A DNA stretch of 44,996 bases from Paenibacillus lautus NBRC 15380 (GTDB taxonomy: Bacteria; Bacillota; Bacilli; Paenibacillales; Paenibacillaceae), in contig NZ_BIMF01000032.1 in the NCBI RefSeq assembly GCF_004000945.1, positions 1 through 44,996 of the forward strand. Direction: 5' to 3'. A program made the position numbers and the translations under genes. The notes below the pieces were generated by a model. It made no database searches. It saw only the letters and a program-made list of their open reading frames with translations, and had not been told where the DNA came from. Of the stretch, positions 24,720 to 35,000 are shown piece after piece; the stretch's first letter is position 1; every line of letters begins with the position of its first letter.

Positions 24720-25739
24720 ATGGGTAAAGTAACGATCAAGGATGTGGCAAGAGAAGCCGGGGTCTCCATTTCTACGGTTTCGAATGCATTGAATGATGTA
24801 GATGTATTGAACCCGGAGACCAAATCCCATGTGCTGAAGGTGGCGGAGCGACTCAATTATGTGCCTAACCTGAACGGAAAGCTGTTGAAGTCGGGGAAGA
24901 CCAAGATGTTGGGCTTCTTTACGACAAGCGTGTCAGGGCCTTACTTCTACACACTGGTGGAGTCGATGTCACGGGAATGTGACCGTCAGGGTTATGGTTT
25001 GAACGTGTTTGTGACCAAGGATAAACAGGTGATTATGAGCAATATCATGGGCGGCCGGGTGGATGGCGTCATTATCTTCGAAGAGCTGAAGATCGATGAT
25101 AGAGACATCGCCGCCATGGAGAAGGACAAGATTAAGGCCGTTTTCCTGGATCGAGAGGTTCAGAGCGAAACGATGGGCAGCATCATATTCGACTCTTACG
25201 TAGCCGGTTATGAAGCAACCAAATACTTGATCAGCCTGGGGCATAAGAAGATCGCCTACATCTCCGGCGTGGATACGATGTTTGACAGCGTGCAGCGGAA
25301 GGAAGGGTATCTGGCTGCGCTTCGGGAGTGCGGGTTCCCGATCGACGGAGACTACATACTGCAAGGCTATTTTGAGGAAGAAGGCTCCTATAACGCCGTC
25401 AAATCGTTTCTTCACTTACACCCCGGGAAAGTGCCGGATGCTTTTCTTGCCGGTAATGACGTGAGTGCCATCGGCTGTATTCGGGCGTTGAAGTCCCATG
25501 GATACGAGGTTCCGCAGGACGTCAGCGTCGTGGGCTTCGATGATATCGATATCGCGCAGTATTTTACCCCGCCTTTATCGACCGTACGCAATCAGATTGC
25601 CAGACAGGGGATTCTGGTGGTGGATCATCTGGTGCGTATGATTCAGAAGAAAGAGAAGGGCAAGATTCAGAAGCTTCCAGGGGAGCTGGTCGTTCGCGGC
25701 TCCAGTCACGTGAAGATGAATCGGAATGAATCGGGTTAA
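24720..25739 (+). CDS. LacI-family sugar-responsive repressor
   Basis: Start at ATG 24720 (MGKVTIKDVAREAGVS) gives 339 residues. The N-terminal HTH (VTIKDVAREAGVSISTVSNA) and hinge helix (residues about 48-58) precede a periplasmic-binding-protein-like effector domain to about 330, with the family blocks FDSYVAGYEATKYLISLGHK and VSVVGFDDIDIAQYFTPPLS. A longer reading from 24663 adds an unlikely leader over the operator. Identical palindromic operators precede this gene and the transporter operon, so it probably represses both until a sugar derivative binds. The likely inducer is a beta-glucoside or glucosylceramide-type sugar because the operon ends in a GH30 gene; that is inference. Confidence 0.93.
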   Translation: MGKVTIKDVAREAGVSISTVSNALNDVDVLNPETKSHVLKVAERLNYVPNLNGKLLKSGKTKMLGFFTTSVSGPYFYTLVESMSRECDRQGYGLNVFVTKDKQVIMSNIMGGRVDGVIIFEELKIDDRDIAAMEKDKIKAVFLDREVQSETMGSIIFDSYVAGYEATKYLISLGHKKIAYISGVDTMFDSVQRKEGYLAALRECGFPIDGDYILQGYFEEEGSYNAVKSFLHLHPGKVPDAFLAGNDVSAIGCIRALKSHGYEVPQDVSVVGFDDIDIAQYFTPPLSTVRNQIARQGILVVDHLVRMIQKKEKGKIQKLPGELVVRGSSHVKMNRNESG

Positions 25740-25765
25740 GCGAAGAAAAGAAATCACACCAAGTC

Positions 25766-25804
25766 GATTTTTTAAAATGATTTTAAAAAATCAGGGGTTT
25801 TTTT
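25766..25804 (+). terminator. Terminator of the LacI gene
   Basis: A perfect 12-bp, all-A/T-rich stem (gattttttaaaa, 25766-25777, with its complement 25781-25792) with a 3-nt loop is followed by AGGGG and T7. The weak AT stem makes efficiency uncertain. Confidence 0.5.
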
Positions 25805-25812
25805 CGCCAAAA

Positions 25813-25828
25813 ATAAAAACGTTTTTAT
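25813..25828. promoter_or_regulatory. LacI-family operator, transporter copy
   Basis: Identical to the 16-bp palindrome at 24679-24694. It lies 30 bp upstream of the GTG start of the first permease, so a bound repressor would block the transporter/GH30 operon. Confidence 0.85.
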
Positions 25829-25857
25829 GCGTTTTTTGATCAAAGGAGGCTAAGCAG

Positions 25858-26847
25858 GTGAGCAAAACAGCTGCAGTTCAGTCGACCGGCACGGGCCCGG
25901 TTCAACCCACCGGGAAGAAGCCGTTGGGGCAGAGGTTCAAGGAATTTTTCATCGATTACAAGCGGCAGTGGGAACTGCAATCGATGATCATACCCGGCGT
26001 TATCTTCATGTTTATCTTCTGCTACATACCGATTTACGGTTTGACGATTGCGTTTAAAAATTACACCGTTATCGATACGCTGGATTCCGCGCCGTGGGTT
26101 GGTCTGGACAATTTCAAGATTATTTTGTCGGACAAGTATTTCTGGGACTCCGTCGTCAACACGCTGGGCATCAGCTTCTTGAAATTGGCGATCGGCTTTG
26201 TCATTCCGATTATTCTGGCCATTATGATTTACGAGGTCGGCATGGGGCGATTCAAAAAATTCGTCCAAACGGTCTCATATCTGCCTCACTTCTTGTCCTG
26301 GATCGTTTTGGGCGGCATGCTCATTACCTGGTTCTCGACATCCGGCCTGTTCAACGAAATATTGCTTGCTCTGGGGCTGATCTCGCAGCCGCAAAACATT
26401 CTGCTCGACCCGAGCAAATATTGGTGGATCGCAACGCTGTCGGATATTTGGAAAGAGGCCGGCTGGGGAACGATTCTGTACCTGGCGATCATGGCCAAGA
26501 TCGATCCTACCTACTACGAGGCCGCAAGAATCGACGGGGCTAGTCGACTGAGACAAATCTGGAACATTACCCTACCGAACATGAAGATGATTATCAGCTT
26601 GAACCTGATCCTTACTGTAAGCGGTTTATTGGGGTCGAATCTGGATCAAACCCTGGTGCTCATGAATTCGCAGAACCGGGAAAAGGCCGAAGTCATTAAC
26701 TCGTACGTGTACCGGATGGGTATGACGCAGGGCGATTTCTCTTATGCGACCGCCGTTGGTTTGGGTGTATCCATCATCTCGGTCATTCTGCTTGTTACGG
26801 CCAACAAAGTAACCAGTAAATTGAATGATAATCAATCCGTCCTGTAG
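25858..26847 (+). CDS. Carbohydrate ABC transporter permease, LplB type
   Basis: A 329-residue membrane protein starting with GTG 25858 (AAAGGAGG at 25842-25849). After a polar N-terminus, six transmembrane segments surround the EAA coupling loop EAARIDGASRLRQIWNITLP (about 220-240). The family is the LplB/YtcP permease pair of CUT1 importers, common in Paenibacillus. With the next gene it forms the membrane channel for the binding lipoprotein encoded downstream. No ATPase is encoded here; such systems usually share one MsmX-type ATPase. The GTG start and operator upstream suggest tight control. Confidence 0.92.
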   Translation: MSKTAAVQSTGTGPVQPTGKKPLGQRFKEFFIDYKRQWELQSMIIPGVIFMFIFCYIPIYGLTIAFKNYTVIDTLDSAPWVGLDNFKIILSDKYFWDSVVNTLGISFLKLAIGFVIPIILAIMIYEVGMGRFKKFVQTVSYLPHFLSWIVLGGMLITWFSTSGLFNEILLALGLISQPQNILLDPSKYWWIATLSDIWKEAGWGTILYLAIMAKIDPTYYEAARIDGASRLRQIWNITLPNMKMIISLNLILTVSGLLGSNLDQTLVLMNSQNREKAEVINSYVYRMGMTQGDFSYATAVGLGVSIISVILLVTANKVTSKLNDNQSVL

Positions 26848-26871
26848 GTCATGCAAAAGGGAGGTATTACG

Positions 26872-27756
26872 GTGAATTTGAAAGCAGCAAAAGGGGATCT
26901 TGACAGTCGGATCTTTGATACGATCAACATCATTTTACTGGTTACGTTTACGATCATCATCGTCGTTCCGTTATGGAACGTTGTCGTCTCATCCTTTAGC
27001 TCGGGCAGGTCCCTTGCCGAGGGCGGGTTCATCTTCTGGCCTACGGAATTCTCGCTGGAGAATTATCAGGCCGTGTTCAGGGATGCAAACATATGGAATG
27101 CCTTCTTCATCTCGGTGGCCAAAACGGTCATCGGGGTCATCACGCACGTGTTCTTCTGTGCCATGGTGGGTTACGGCTTGAGTAAAAAATACGTCCGCGG
27201 CCGCAAGTTCTACGTGGCGATGGGTGTCGTCACCATGTTTTTCTCGGGCGGCATGATTCCGACGTACTTGTTGATCAAAGACTTGGGGCTGTTAAACAGC
27301 TTCTGGGTTTATATTATCCCAGCTCTATTAAGCTTTTACGACGTCATCATTCTGATGAACTTCTTCCGAAACGTACCGGATTCGCTGGAAGAGTCGGCCA
27401 AGATCGACGGCGGGGGCGATTGGAGAATTTTCCTGAGCATCTTCATTCCTCTTTCCATGCCGGCCATGGCAACCATCGCGCTGTTTAACGGGGTCGGGCA
27501 GTGGAACGATTTTATGACCACCAAATTGTATATTACCGATCAGTCGCTGTATCCGTTACAGATGATGCTGTATGAGATTATTGTGCAGTCCCAGACGCAA
27601 TCGATGCAAAATATCGGTTCGGTTGCAATTCAGACGACCACCAAAGGGGTCCAACTAGCAACAATTGTCGTGACGACGCTGCCGATTGTTGTGATGTATC
27701 CAATATTACAGAGATATTTTATCTCCGGCATGATGCTCGGAGCTGTCAAAGAGTAG
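26872..27756 (+). CDS. Carbohydrate ABC transporter permease, YtcP type
   Basis: The second permease of the importer, 294 residues from GTG 26872 (GGGAGG at 26859-26864); an ATG at 26851 would lie upstream of that ribosome site. It has six transmembrane segments with the EAA-like loop EESAKIDGGGDWRIFLSIFI (about 180-200), and the C-terminal LQRYFISGMMLGAVKE ending is typical of this subfamily. The intergenic gap to the first permease is 24 bp, so the two are co-transcribed. The paired gene upstream and the binding protein downstream make an importer for an oligosaccharide. Confidence 0.92.
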   Translation: MNLKAAKGDLDSRIFDTINIILLVTFTIIIVVPLWNVVVSSFSSGRSLAEGGFIFWPTEFSLENYQAVFRDANIWNAFFISVAKTVIGVITHVFFCAMVGYGLSKKYVRGRKFYVAMGVVTMFFSGGMIPTYLLIKDLGLLNSFWVYIIPALLSFYDVIILMNFFRNVPDSLEESAKIDGGGDWRIFLSIFIPLSMPAMATIALFNGVGQWNDFMTTKLYITDQSLYPLQMMLYEIIVQSQTQSMQNIGSVAIQTTTKGVQLATIVVTTLPIVVMYPILQRYFISGMMLGAVKE

Positions 27757-27818
27757 CAAAGCCGCAGCTCTTTAAGGGAGTGGAAAAGAAGCAAGCCTGT
27801 AAAAACAAGGGTCTAATT

Positions 27819-27833
27819 AGAAAGCGCTTTTAT
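27819..27833. promoter_or_regulatory. CRE-like palindrome before the binding protein gene
   Basis: The palindrome aaagcgcttt (27821-27830) in the 96-bp gap has the core of a catabolite-responsive element but mismatches both outer positions, so it is only a weak CcpA site candidate. Confidence 0.25.
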
Positions 27834-27852
27834 TAAAAGGGAGGTTTACAGG

Positions 27853-29496
27853 ATGTTGATGAACAAGGCTTTGGGTAAGAAGGGACTTACGCTGATTACA
27901 GCACTGATGGCGGTTGTGCTGGTTGTGAGCGGCTGCGGCGGATCGGGCGGGGGTTCCGGATCCAAGAAGGAAAATTGGGTTTCGATCGAGGATCGTTATA
28001 CACCGGATGCCGAGACGCCGGCTTGGCAGCTGGATAAAAAAGAAGAGACGACCGAGCTGACTTGGTACGTGAATGCGGACTGGTGGAACACGGATTTTGG
28101 CAAGGACGTTGTAACCAAGAAGATTAAGGAAGACCTGAACATCAATATCAAATTCATCACAGGTGACGACACCAAACTGAATACGTTTTTTGCCGGTGGG
28201 GAAATGCCGGATCTGATTACGACGTTTGACTCCAACTCCCCGGTCGTGCAGAAGGCGGCGACATGGGCGCTGCCGCTGAACGATCTGGCCGAGAAATATG
28301 ATCCTTATTTCAATAAGGTAGCGGCGCAGGATACGCTCAACTGGTTCCAATTGAAGGATGGCAAAACGTACGGATACCCGAACTATTCCAATACGCAAGA
28401 AGACTATGACAGCGGCAATATTCCGGCCAAAACGGCATTTATCATCCGTAAGGATGTTTACGAAGCGTTAGGCAAGCCTGTCATGGGAACGCCGGAAGAA
28501 TTCCGGGCGACTCTCGCCGATATCAAGCAGCAATTCCCTGCCCTGATTCCACTCGGCTTTAACTCCATCGGCGAAGGAACGGGATCGCTTGGCGACGTGC
28601 TACAGGATTTCATCGGCGTGCCGCTGGAGGAGAACGGCGGTTTCTATAACCGTAACCTGGATGAAGATTATCTGACTTGGGTGAAGGCGTTCAATACCGT
28701 GTATCGGGACGGCGCGATCAGCGATGACAGCTTTGCCGATGACGGAACGGCTTTTGAAGAGAAGGTGAAGGCTGGCAAATACGCAACGATTATGCTGGAC
28801 GGCACGCCGCAGCAGGGCGGTAACCTGCAAAGCTTCTACAGCAACAATAAAGGCAAAGAGTACATCGCGATTGACGGACCGCAAAGCACGGCAGGACGTC
28901 AGCCGACGCTGAATCAATCCGGTATCACCGGCTGGATGATCAGCTTCATTACGAAAAATAATGCAGATCCTGCCAAGTCCATTCAGCTCTTCACGTACCT
29001 GTTAAGCGAAGAAGGACAAATGCTGATGAACTATGGCATCGAAGGCGAGACTTACCAAGTGAATGCGGATGGCACGGTGGAGTTCCTCCCTGCCTTGAAG
29101 GATCTTCAGATGAACAATCCGGATACGTTTAAGAAGGATTACCGCATGGGCGAATTCATGTTCTTCGGGCATGACCGTCACAAAGCGCTGAGCGGGGATG
29201 CTTTCCCGGATGCGATCAAGCAAATGCAGGAATGGGGCAAAGGCAAGCTGACGCCGCACTTTATTTTGGAGAATATCAACCCGGATCAGGGAACACCGGA
29301 AGCGCGCTCTCTGACAGCCATCAATACGAAATGGAACTCCACGCTCGTCAGCATGATTCGTTCCAAGGATGATGCGGCGTTCGACAACCTATTAAACGAA
29401 TACAAAAAGTTCCTGGACGATAACAACTGGGATAAAATCGTCGAAGTCCGCAATGAGAAGATGAAGGTGAACAAAGAGAAGCTGGGGCTGAAATAA
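27853..29496 (+). CDS. Extracellular solute-binding lipoprotein (LipO-like)
   Basis: A 547-residue binding protein, the long type seen with LplB/YtcP permeases. Its signal peptide ends in a lipobox VVSGCGG with C28 as lipid anchor, and a Gly/Ser tether follows. The mature domain begins near WQLDKKEETTELTWYVNADW and has two lobes with many aromatic residues (WVKAFNTVYRDG, GITGWMISFITKNNADPAKS), typical of oligosaccharide binding. GGGAGG precedes the ATG at 27853; a second ATG at 27859 is possible. It is followed 48 bp later by the GH30 gene in the same operon. It probably captures the sugar that the GH30 enzyme then cuts. Confidence 0.92.
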   Translation: MLMNKALGKKGLTLITALMAVVLVVSGCGGSGGGSGSKKENWVSIEDRYTPDAETPAWQLDKKEETTELTWYVNADWWNTDFGKDVVTKKIKEDLNINIKFITGDDTKLNTFFAGGEMPDLITTFDSNSPVVQKAATWALPLNDLAEKYDPYFNKVAAQDTLNWFQLKDGKTYGYPNYSNTQEDYDSGNIPAKTAFIIRKDVYEALGKPVMGTPEEFRATLADIKQQFPALIPLGFNSIGEGTGSLGDVLQDFIGVPLEENGGFYNRNLDEDYLTWVKAFNTVYRDGAISDDSFADDGTAFEEKVKAGKYATIMLDGTPQQGGNLQSFYSNNKGKEYIAIDGPQSTAGRQPTLNQSGITGWMISFITKNNADPAKSIQLFTYLLSEEGQMLMNYGIEGETYQVNADGTVEFLPALKDLQMNNPDTFKKDYRMGEFMFFGHDRHKALSGDAFPDAIKQMQEWGKGKLTPHFILENINPDQGTPEARSLTAINTKWNSTLVSMIRSKDDAAFDNLLNEYKKFLDDNNWDKIVEVRNEKMKVNKEKLGLK

Positions 29497-29544
29497 GTTT
29501 GCGTTTGGGATAGGAAGACAACAAGAAACCTGGAGGGAAACAAC

Positions 29545-30891
29545 ATGCTGAATATCACCATCTACCAGTCAAACGGTGAAGAAGAATTATTCGTTAGGAA
29601 AGACAAGGCGCAGCTGACGCCCGTAACTACGGGTACAGAGCAGCATACGGTTGTCATCGATGAGGAGCAAACGTTTCAGGAGATGGACGGCTTCGGCGCG
29701 TCCTTCACGGACTCCGCTGCTTATCTGATCTATCAAGTGCTGGAGACGAAGCAGCGTTCGGAGCTCATGACACGACTGTTCGATCCGAACGAAGGGATCG
29801 GGTTGTCCGTACTCCGCCAACCGATGGGCGCATCCGATTACGCGCGTGAGTTCTACAGCTACAATGATATGCCTGAGGGCCAGACGGATGTAGAGCTGGA
29901 GCAGTTCTCCATTGCGCATGATGAGGAAGATATCATTCCTCTCCTGAAGGAAGCGCTTCGCTTGAACCCGGATGTCAAGCTGATGGGTTCCCCATGGAGC
30001 CCGCCCGGCTGGATGAAGACGAGCGGTTCGATGATCGGCGGAGAGCTGAAGCCGGAATACTATTCGGTGTATGCTAATTATTTTGTACGTTACATTCAGG
30101 GGTATGAAGCCCATGGGCTGCCGATTTATGCGATCACGCCGCAGAATGAGGCGTTGTATTCGCCAGGACATTATCCCGGCATGATCATGCTGCCCGAGGC
30201 GCAAAGCGATTTCATCAAGAATCATCTGAAGCCGCAATTCGTTAAGAACGGCATCGATACAAAAATCCTCTGTTATGACCATAACTGGGACAAGCCGGAC
30301 TACCCGCTGACCGTTTTGGAGCAAGCGGGTGACGCCGTGGATGGCGTCGCTTGGCACTGGTACGGCGGCAAGCCGTCGGCCCAATCGGAAGTGTTCGAGG
30401 CATTTCCGGGGAAAGAGGTTCATTTCACGGAAGGATCAGGCGGGGAGTGGATCCCGCCGTTTGAGCAAGCCTTCTCCAATGTGATGCGAACCGGAATCGA
30501 GATTCTCCGCAATCACAGTAAATCTTATGTGCTGTGGAACATGGCGCTGGACGAGAAGAACGGACCTACCGTGCCGGGCTTTGGCAAAAGCACCTGCCGC
30601 GGCATTGTCACCGTTAATCAGCAGACGAAGGAGCTTACCTACACGCTGGACTACTATGCGCTGGCGCATTTTAGCAAGGTGATCCGTCCAAAAGCGGTTC
30701 GTATTGCTTCTACCAGCGATGAGTCCATCCGTTCGGTAGCATTCAAGAACACGGACGGTTCGATTGCCGTCGTTTTGTTTAACGACAGCGAGGCTTCGGA
30801 GAGCGTGGCGATCCAGCTGCGCGGGGAAGAGGCATTGCAGCTGGAGATGCCGGCCAAGAGCGCGCTGACGGTCAGATTGGAAAGCAACTGA
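29545..30891 (+). CDS. GH30 glucosylceramidase-like glycosidase
   Basis: A 448-residue GH30 enzyme, last gene of the operon. It opens with the beta-strand segment leading to EMDGFGASFTDSAAYLI, contains SPWSPPGWMKTS, the acid/base in ITPQNEALYSPG (E202) and the nucleophile in VHFTEGSGG (E296). It ends in the usual small beta-sandwich. It has no signal peptide, so it works in the cytoplasm on imported oligosaccharides rather than on extracellular lipid. GH30 includes glucosylceramidase, beta-1,6-glucanase, xylanase and fucosidase activities. The LacI/transporter context suggests a beta-glucan or beta-glucoside; the exact linkage is not readable. GGAGG precedes the ATG. Confidence 0.93.
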   Translation: MLNITIYQSNGEEELFVRKDKAQLTPVTTGTEQHTVVIDEEQTFQEMDGFGASFTDSAAYLIYQVLETKQRSELMTRLFDPNEGIGLSVLRQPMGASDYAREFYSYNDMPEGQTDVELEQFSIAHDEEDIIPLLKEALRLNPDVKLMGSPWSPPGWMKTSGSMIGGELKPEYYSVYANYFVRYIQGYEAHGLPIYAITPQNEALYSPGHYPGMIMLPEAQSDFIKNHLKPQFVKNGIDTKILCYDHNWDKPDYPLTVLEQAGDAVDGVAWHWYGGKPSAQSEVFEAFPGKEVHFTEGSGGEWIPPFEQAFSNVMRTGIEILRNHSKSYVLWNMALDEKNGPTVPGFGKSTCRGIVTVNQQTKELTYTLDYYALAHFSKVIRPKAVRIASTSDESIRSVAFKNTDGSIAVVLFNDSEASESVAIQLRGEEALQLEMPAKSALTVRLESN

Positions 30892-30928
30892 TGGGAGAAT
30901 GCGGCCATATATAGCTGAATGATAAAAA

Positions 30929-30960
30929 GAAAGCCTGGAACGATTGTTCCAGGCTTTCTT
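30929..30960 (+). terminator. Terminator of the LacI-regulated operon
   Basis: A perfect 13-bp stem, GAAAGCCTGGAAC (30929-30941) with GTTCCAGGCTTTC (30946-30958), with a GATT loop and A-rich/T-rich flanks. Confidence 0.88.
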
Positions 30961-30964
30961 CGTT

Positions 30965-31213
30965 ATGTGGCAGAATCGCGAGGAGAACCGTGACGAACTG
31001 TTGTCTGCTGTGCTTACTCTGCCTGAAACCCTAAGACAGCCGATGTATTTGTATTATTACGAGGATTTCAACACCCTGGAAATTGCCGAGGTGCTTCAAA
31101 TTGAGGCTGAAAATGTACGGAACCGCTTGAGCAGAGCCCACAAGAAACTAAAGATGATGCTGGGGGAGAAGCTGGGAGCGATACGGGATGGCCGGGAAAA
31201 GGTGTTTTGGTGA
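30965..31213 (+). pseudogene. Truncated ECF sigma factor, region 4 only
   Basis: From ATG 30965, about 82 residues read as the C-terminal half of a group 4 (ECF) sigma factor: LSAVLTLPETLRQPMYLYYY, then TLEIAEVLQIEAENVRNRLS, then RAHKKLKMMLGEKLG. That is the sigma region 4 helix-turn-helix which binds the -35 element. Region 2, which binds the -10 and core polymerase, is absent; the upstream sequence is the terminator of the GH30 operon. It has no RBS and no neighbouring anti-sigma gene, so it is a remnant. A terminator follows (31237-31262). Confidence 0.75.
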
Positions 31214-31236
31214 CGTCTTGAATGGAAAACCTCGTT

Positions 31237-31262
31237 GTCGCGAAAAAATCGCGGCTTTTTTT
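31237..31262 (+). terminator. Intrinsic terminator after the sigma remnant
   Basis: The arms gtcgcga (31237-31243) and tcgcggc (31249-31255) are followed by T7. It probably served the original sigma-factor operon. Confidence 0.75.
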
Positions 31263-32088
31263 GTATAACAATATAAACATCGTGCCCAAGGCTCAATGAG
31301 CAATGAGTGGCCCTTTAGTCTGTTTAGCTCAAATTGTATCTTTAGTAATGCTTTTCATAAATAGAAGATTAGAGTACTAGTAGTATCGAAATCAAATTAT
31401 AGGTCCCAGGGAGGGAGGAATTGGTATAATATGGCTGTTTTTTTTGCATTTGAAGGACATATGTAGAAGGATGTCGTATTCCCACACCATAAATCTTTTT
31501 TAGTGGGTTACCGTGGGGCAAGTCTTTTTTTGATTAGAGTTCCATCAGAATGGCTTTCCTTTCATGGTAACTCGCAAGCTTAACTGTCAGAGTGAGAGGG
31601 GTGATCATCCGAGTACAACTAACAGCTTGAAATGAATCAAGGACATCCGCTGGGTCCTGGGCGAAAGACAGCAAACAGCTCTGTTTCATTTGCTACATAG
31701 AGCACCTTCATGTTCTTTGTATTTGCACCGGCTGATGCTTTGGTTCATTGATCAATTAACGCGTTACATAATGATGCTAAAGGAGACCTCGTTACATACA
31801 CAAGCGAAGTAACTCTTAAAGAGATCATGCAGAATTTTGAAAAAGGTTAGATTGTGTGAGGAATGGGTAGAAACGTCGAATTGTGCGGTTTTCGGTATAA
31901 ACAACAAGGCAGGAAGTCAGTTGTCTTTCTCTTAACTTGCAATTAGCAACACAATGCCTTTTACCACGCACCCGCCATGCTGCAGCCTACACGGTTCGCA
32001 ATATGGATGTTGGTTTAGTCGACGGATTAATTATTTGACAGCATTGGAATGGCCCCAAAGCCTTCCCATTGAAGATAGGGAGGAAACA
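31263..32088. other. Gene-poor leader region before the surface protein
   Basis: No intact gene is seen. cccac at 31481 can pair with either gtggg at 31503 or gtgggg at 31513, and T8 follows at 31524, an attenuator-like arrangement. A short frame near 31790-31850 (AKGDLVTYTSEVTLKEIMQN) looks like the end of a lost gene. No c-di-GMP (GEMM) riboswitch signature was recognised. Confidence 0.4.
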
Positions 32089-35000
32089 ATGAAAAGAAAA
32101 CCGATAATCAATCGGCGGTTTAAGTATTTGATGGCTGTTTTCATCATTTTGTTTGGTCAGATTCTACCTCTATACCCTCAAAATGCAGAGGCTGCAGCAG
32201 GAAAATGGCTGAATTTTAAATATGATGGATTCCCCGAAGATACTTTCAAACAATCGTTTACCGTTAATGGCGCTGCCCAGGTGCCTCCAGGGGAGAATTT
32301 TATACGATTGACACCGGCGACTACACAACAAAGCGGATCTGTATTTAACAATACCGCGCTTTGTCCTAGAGATAACTATTCATTCAGTACAGCCTTTTCG
32401 TTTAAAATGAGTAATCCAAGTCCTCAAGGTCCAAGCGACGGATTGACCTTTACGATCCAGGCTGGAAAGACCAGTCAGCATGCAGAAGGAGGCGGCTTGG
32501 GATATTACGGTATCCAACCGAGTTTTGCCGTTAAATATGACACATTTCTAAACACTGTATATAAGGATCCTTCTGCAAACTACGTTGGACTTGCGGTAAA
32601 TGGGACGGTAACCAATGATCAAGCAGGCTGGTTTACCGATTTAGGTCCGTATAATACGGCGAATAACACGAACTATGTATTGTCTAACGGAACCATGTAC
32701 TACACGTGGATCGAATACAATGGTTCAACTCAGAATGTTCAGGTTTATCTGGGCACTTCGCCGGATAGGGTAAATGCCAGCAAGATAATAGATGTCAATG
32801 ACATCGATCTTAATTCGATATTTGGCGGACAGTCTTTCTATGCCGGATTTACGGGATCCACAGGGTCCCCGAATTACGAGACTCATGATATCCATAGCTG
32901 GTATTTTGTAAACGAGTATGCACCGATTGAAACGCTCAATCCGCAAAATGATTACGAACTGAACCAGCCGCCAACCGTGCCGGGTGATTCAAAAATCACG
33001 GCGGTAAACACCCCCGTATCCGGACAAGTAAACGGCACGGACCCGGATGGAGATCCATTGACGTACGCCAAAGGTACGGATCCGGGGAACGGGACGGTGA
33101 CGGTTAATGCGGACGGAACTTGGACTTACACTCCAACGCAAGCTTTTATCGGTCAGGATAGCTTCACCGTCATCGCCAATGACGGCAAATGCGCCAGTAC
33201 CGAGGCTACGATTAACGTTGAAGTATCGGACTCGGTTCCGTCAACGAATCAACCTCCAGTCGTGACGGATGATCGGGTGACGACGGAGAAAGATACACCT
33301 GTATCGGGCGTTGTGGATGCCACCGACCCGGATGGAGATACATTAGAGTATTCCAAAGGCCAAGATCCAACGAACGGGAACATCACGGTTGATCCGGACG
33401 GAAGCTGGACGTATACGCCAGATCCAGACTTCGTCGGTGAGGATAGCTTCACCGTCATCGTGGATGACGGCAATGGCGGTAAGACCGAGGTTGTAATTAT
33501 CGTTGATGTGACAGATCCAAATACTCCGCCTAATGCGTGTGGAGTTAGAGTTGCATTGATTAACGGCAGCTTTGAGGAACCGCCTGGAGAGGGTTCGAAT
33601 GGTACCTTCGCATACTCTGCAGATGAAGTTCCAGGATGGAAAACTACTGATACATGGATTGAAATATGGGATTATGCTGCAGGTTACCCTGCTCCTTATG
33701 TACAACAACATGTTCCTCCTGTTGATGGTAATCGATATGCAGAAATAAATGCTGCTGTGAACGGCATGCTATATCAAGATGTAAAGACTACACCAGGACA
33801 GACGATCTATTGGAGACTTTCACACATAGGCCTAAGCGGAATTGATACGATGCAGCTTCGTATTGGGCCGGCAACAACCAATCCTTATGATACCTCGATC
33901 GTACAACAGATGTCTGATGACAATGCGGCTTGGGGAACTTATACGGGTTCCTATACGGTTCCGGCAGGACAAATGATGACAAGGTTTGGTTTTGAAGCCG
34001 TTTCAACATCCACTGGATCAATAGGACACGGCAATCATTTGGACGATATCTTCCTGGGTACAGGACCATGCGTGACGGCCAACAAGACCGCATCTCCGCA
34101 AGAAGTGAATGCCGGCGATGAAGTAACCTATGAGATTCAGATCAAAAACGAAGGCGGAGATATCGCCGCAAACACGAGTGTTACGGATCTCATCCCGGAA
34201 GGAACGGAATATGTTCCTGGTTCCATGAAATTGATCCAAGGTTCGACAACCAAGGACCTAACGGACAAGGCTGATACCGATGAAGGTCACTTTGATGGCA
34301 GCAAGGTCAGCATTCAGTTAGGCGACTTGGCCAATACGAACCAACTGGCAGATGGCGTGACCGTGCAATTGAAAGTCAAGGTTTTATCGAGCGCCGCCAA
34401 TCAGCAAATTAAGAACAAGGCACAAATCAGCTATGGCAACTTACTCACAGGCGATACGGAACAAAAGGAATCGAACGAAACCACAACACCGGTCCGTTTC
34501 AATCCGCCTGTTCTGGAGTCCAACAAAACGGCCGTCCTTCAAACCAAGGCTGCCGGAAACACGGACCCTGACCATCCTGAACCAGGCGATACGCTGCGGT
34601 ACTCGATTCAGGCACGGAATACGGTCGATAACAGCTTTGTCAGCAGTTTGGTTATCTCGGACGATCTACCGGCTGGACTGCAATATGTACCTGGCAGCCT
34701 GAAGGTAGACGGTGTTTCCGTCACCGATGACGAAGGCGATCAAGACGGCGGTTTTTATACCGATGGTCAAGTGATCGGCCTGCTCGGGGATATTACGGAT
34801 ACCAAGTGGCATACGCTTGAATTCGATGCGATCATCGCGACCGGGCAAGCCGGCAAGGATATTCGCAATACTGCCGTCGTTGGCGGCGAGAATGTGAGCA
34901 CGCCGAGCAATGCCGAGGAAGTCGTTCAGGTCTATCCGCGCCATCCGGTTGTAGAATCGGAGAAGATCGCAGAAAACCTGGATACGGGCAAAACCAATTT

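Noticed and set aside
25741..25857. Attenuator RNA between LacI and permease
   Set aside because: One simple AT hairpin and an operator explain the region; no alternative pairings were seen.
31263..32088. c-di-GMP riboswitch in the surface protein leader
   Set aside because: The conserved GEMM core words (for example GACGCAAAGCC) are absent; only a generic hairpin with alternative pairing was seen.
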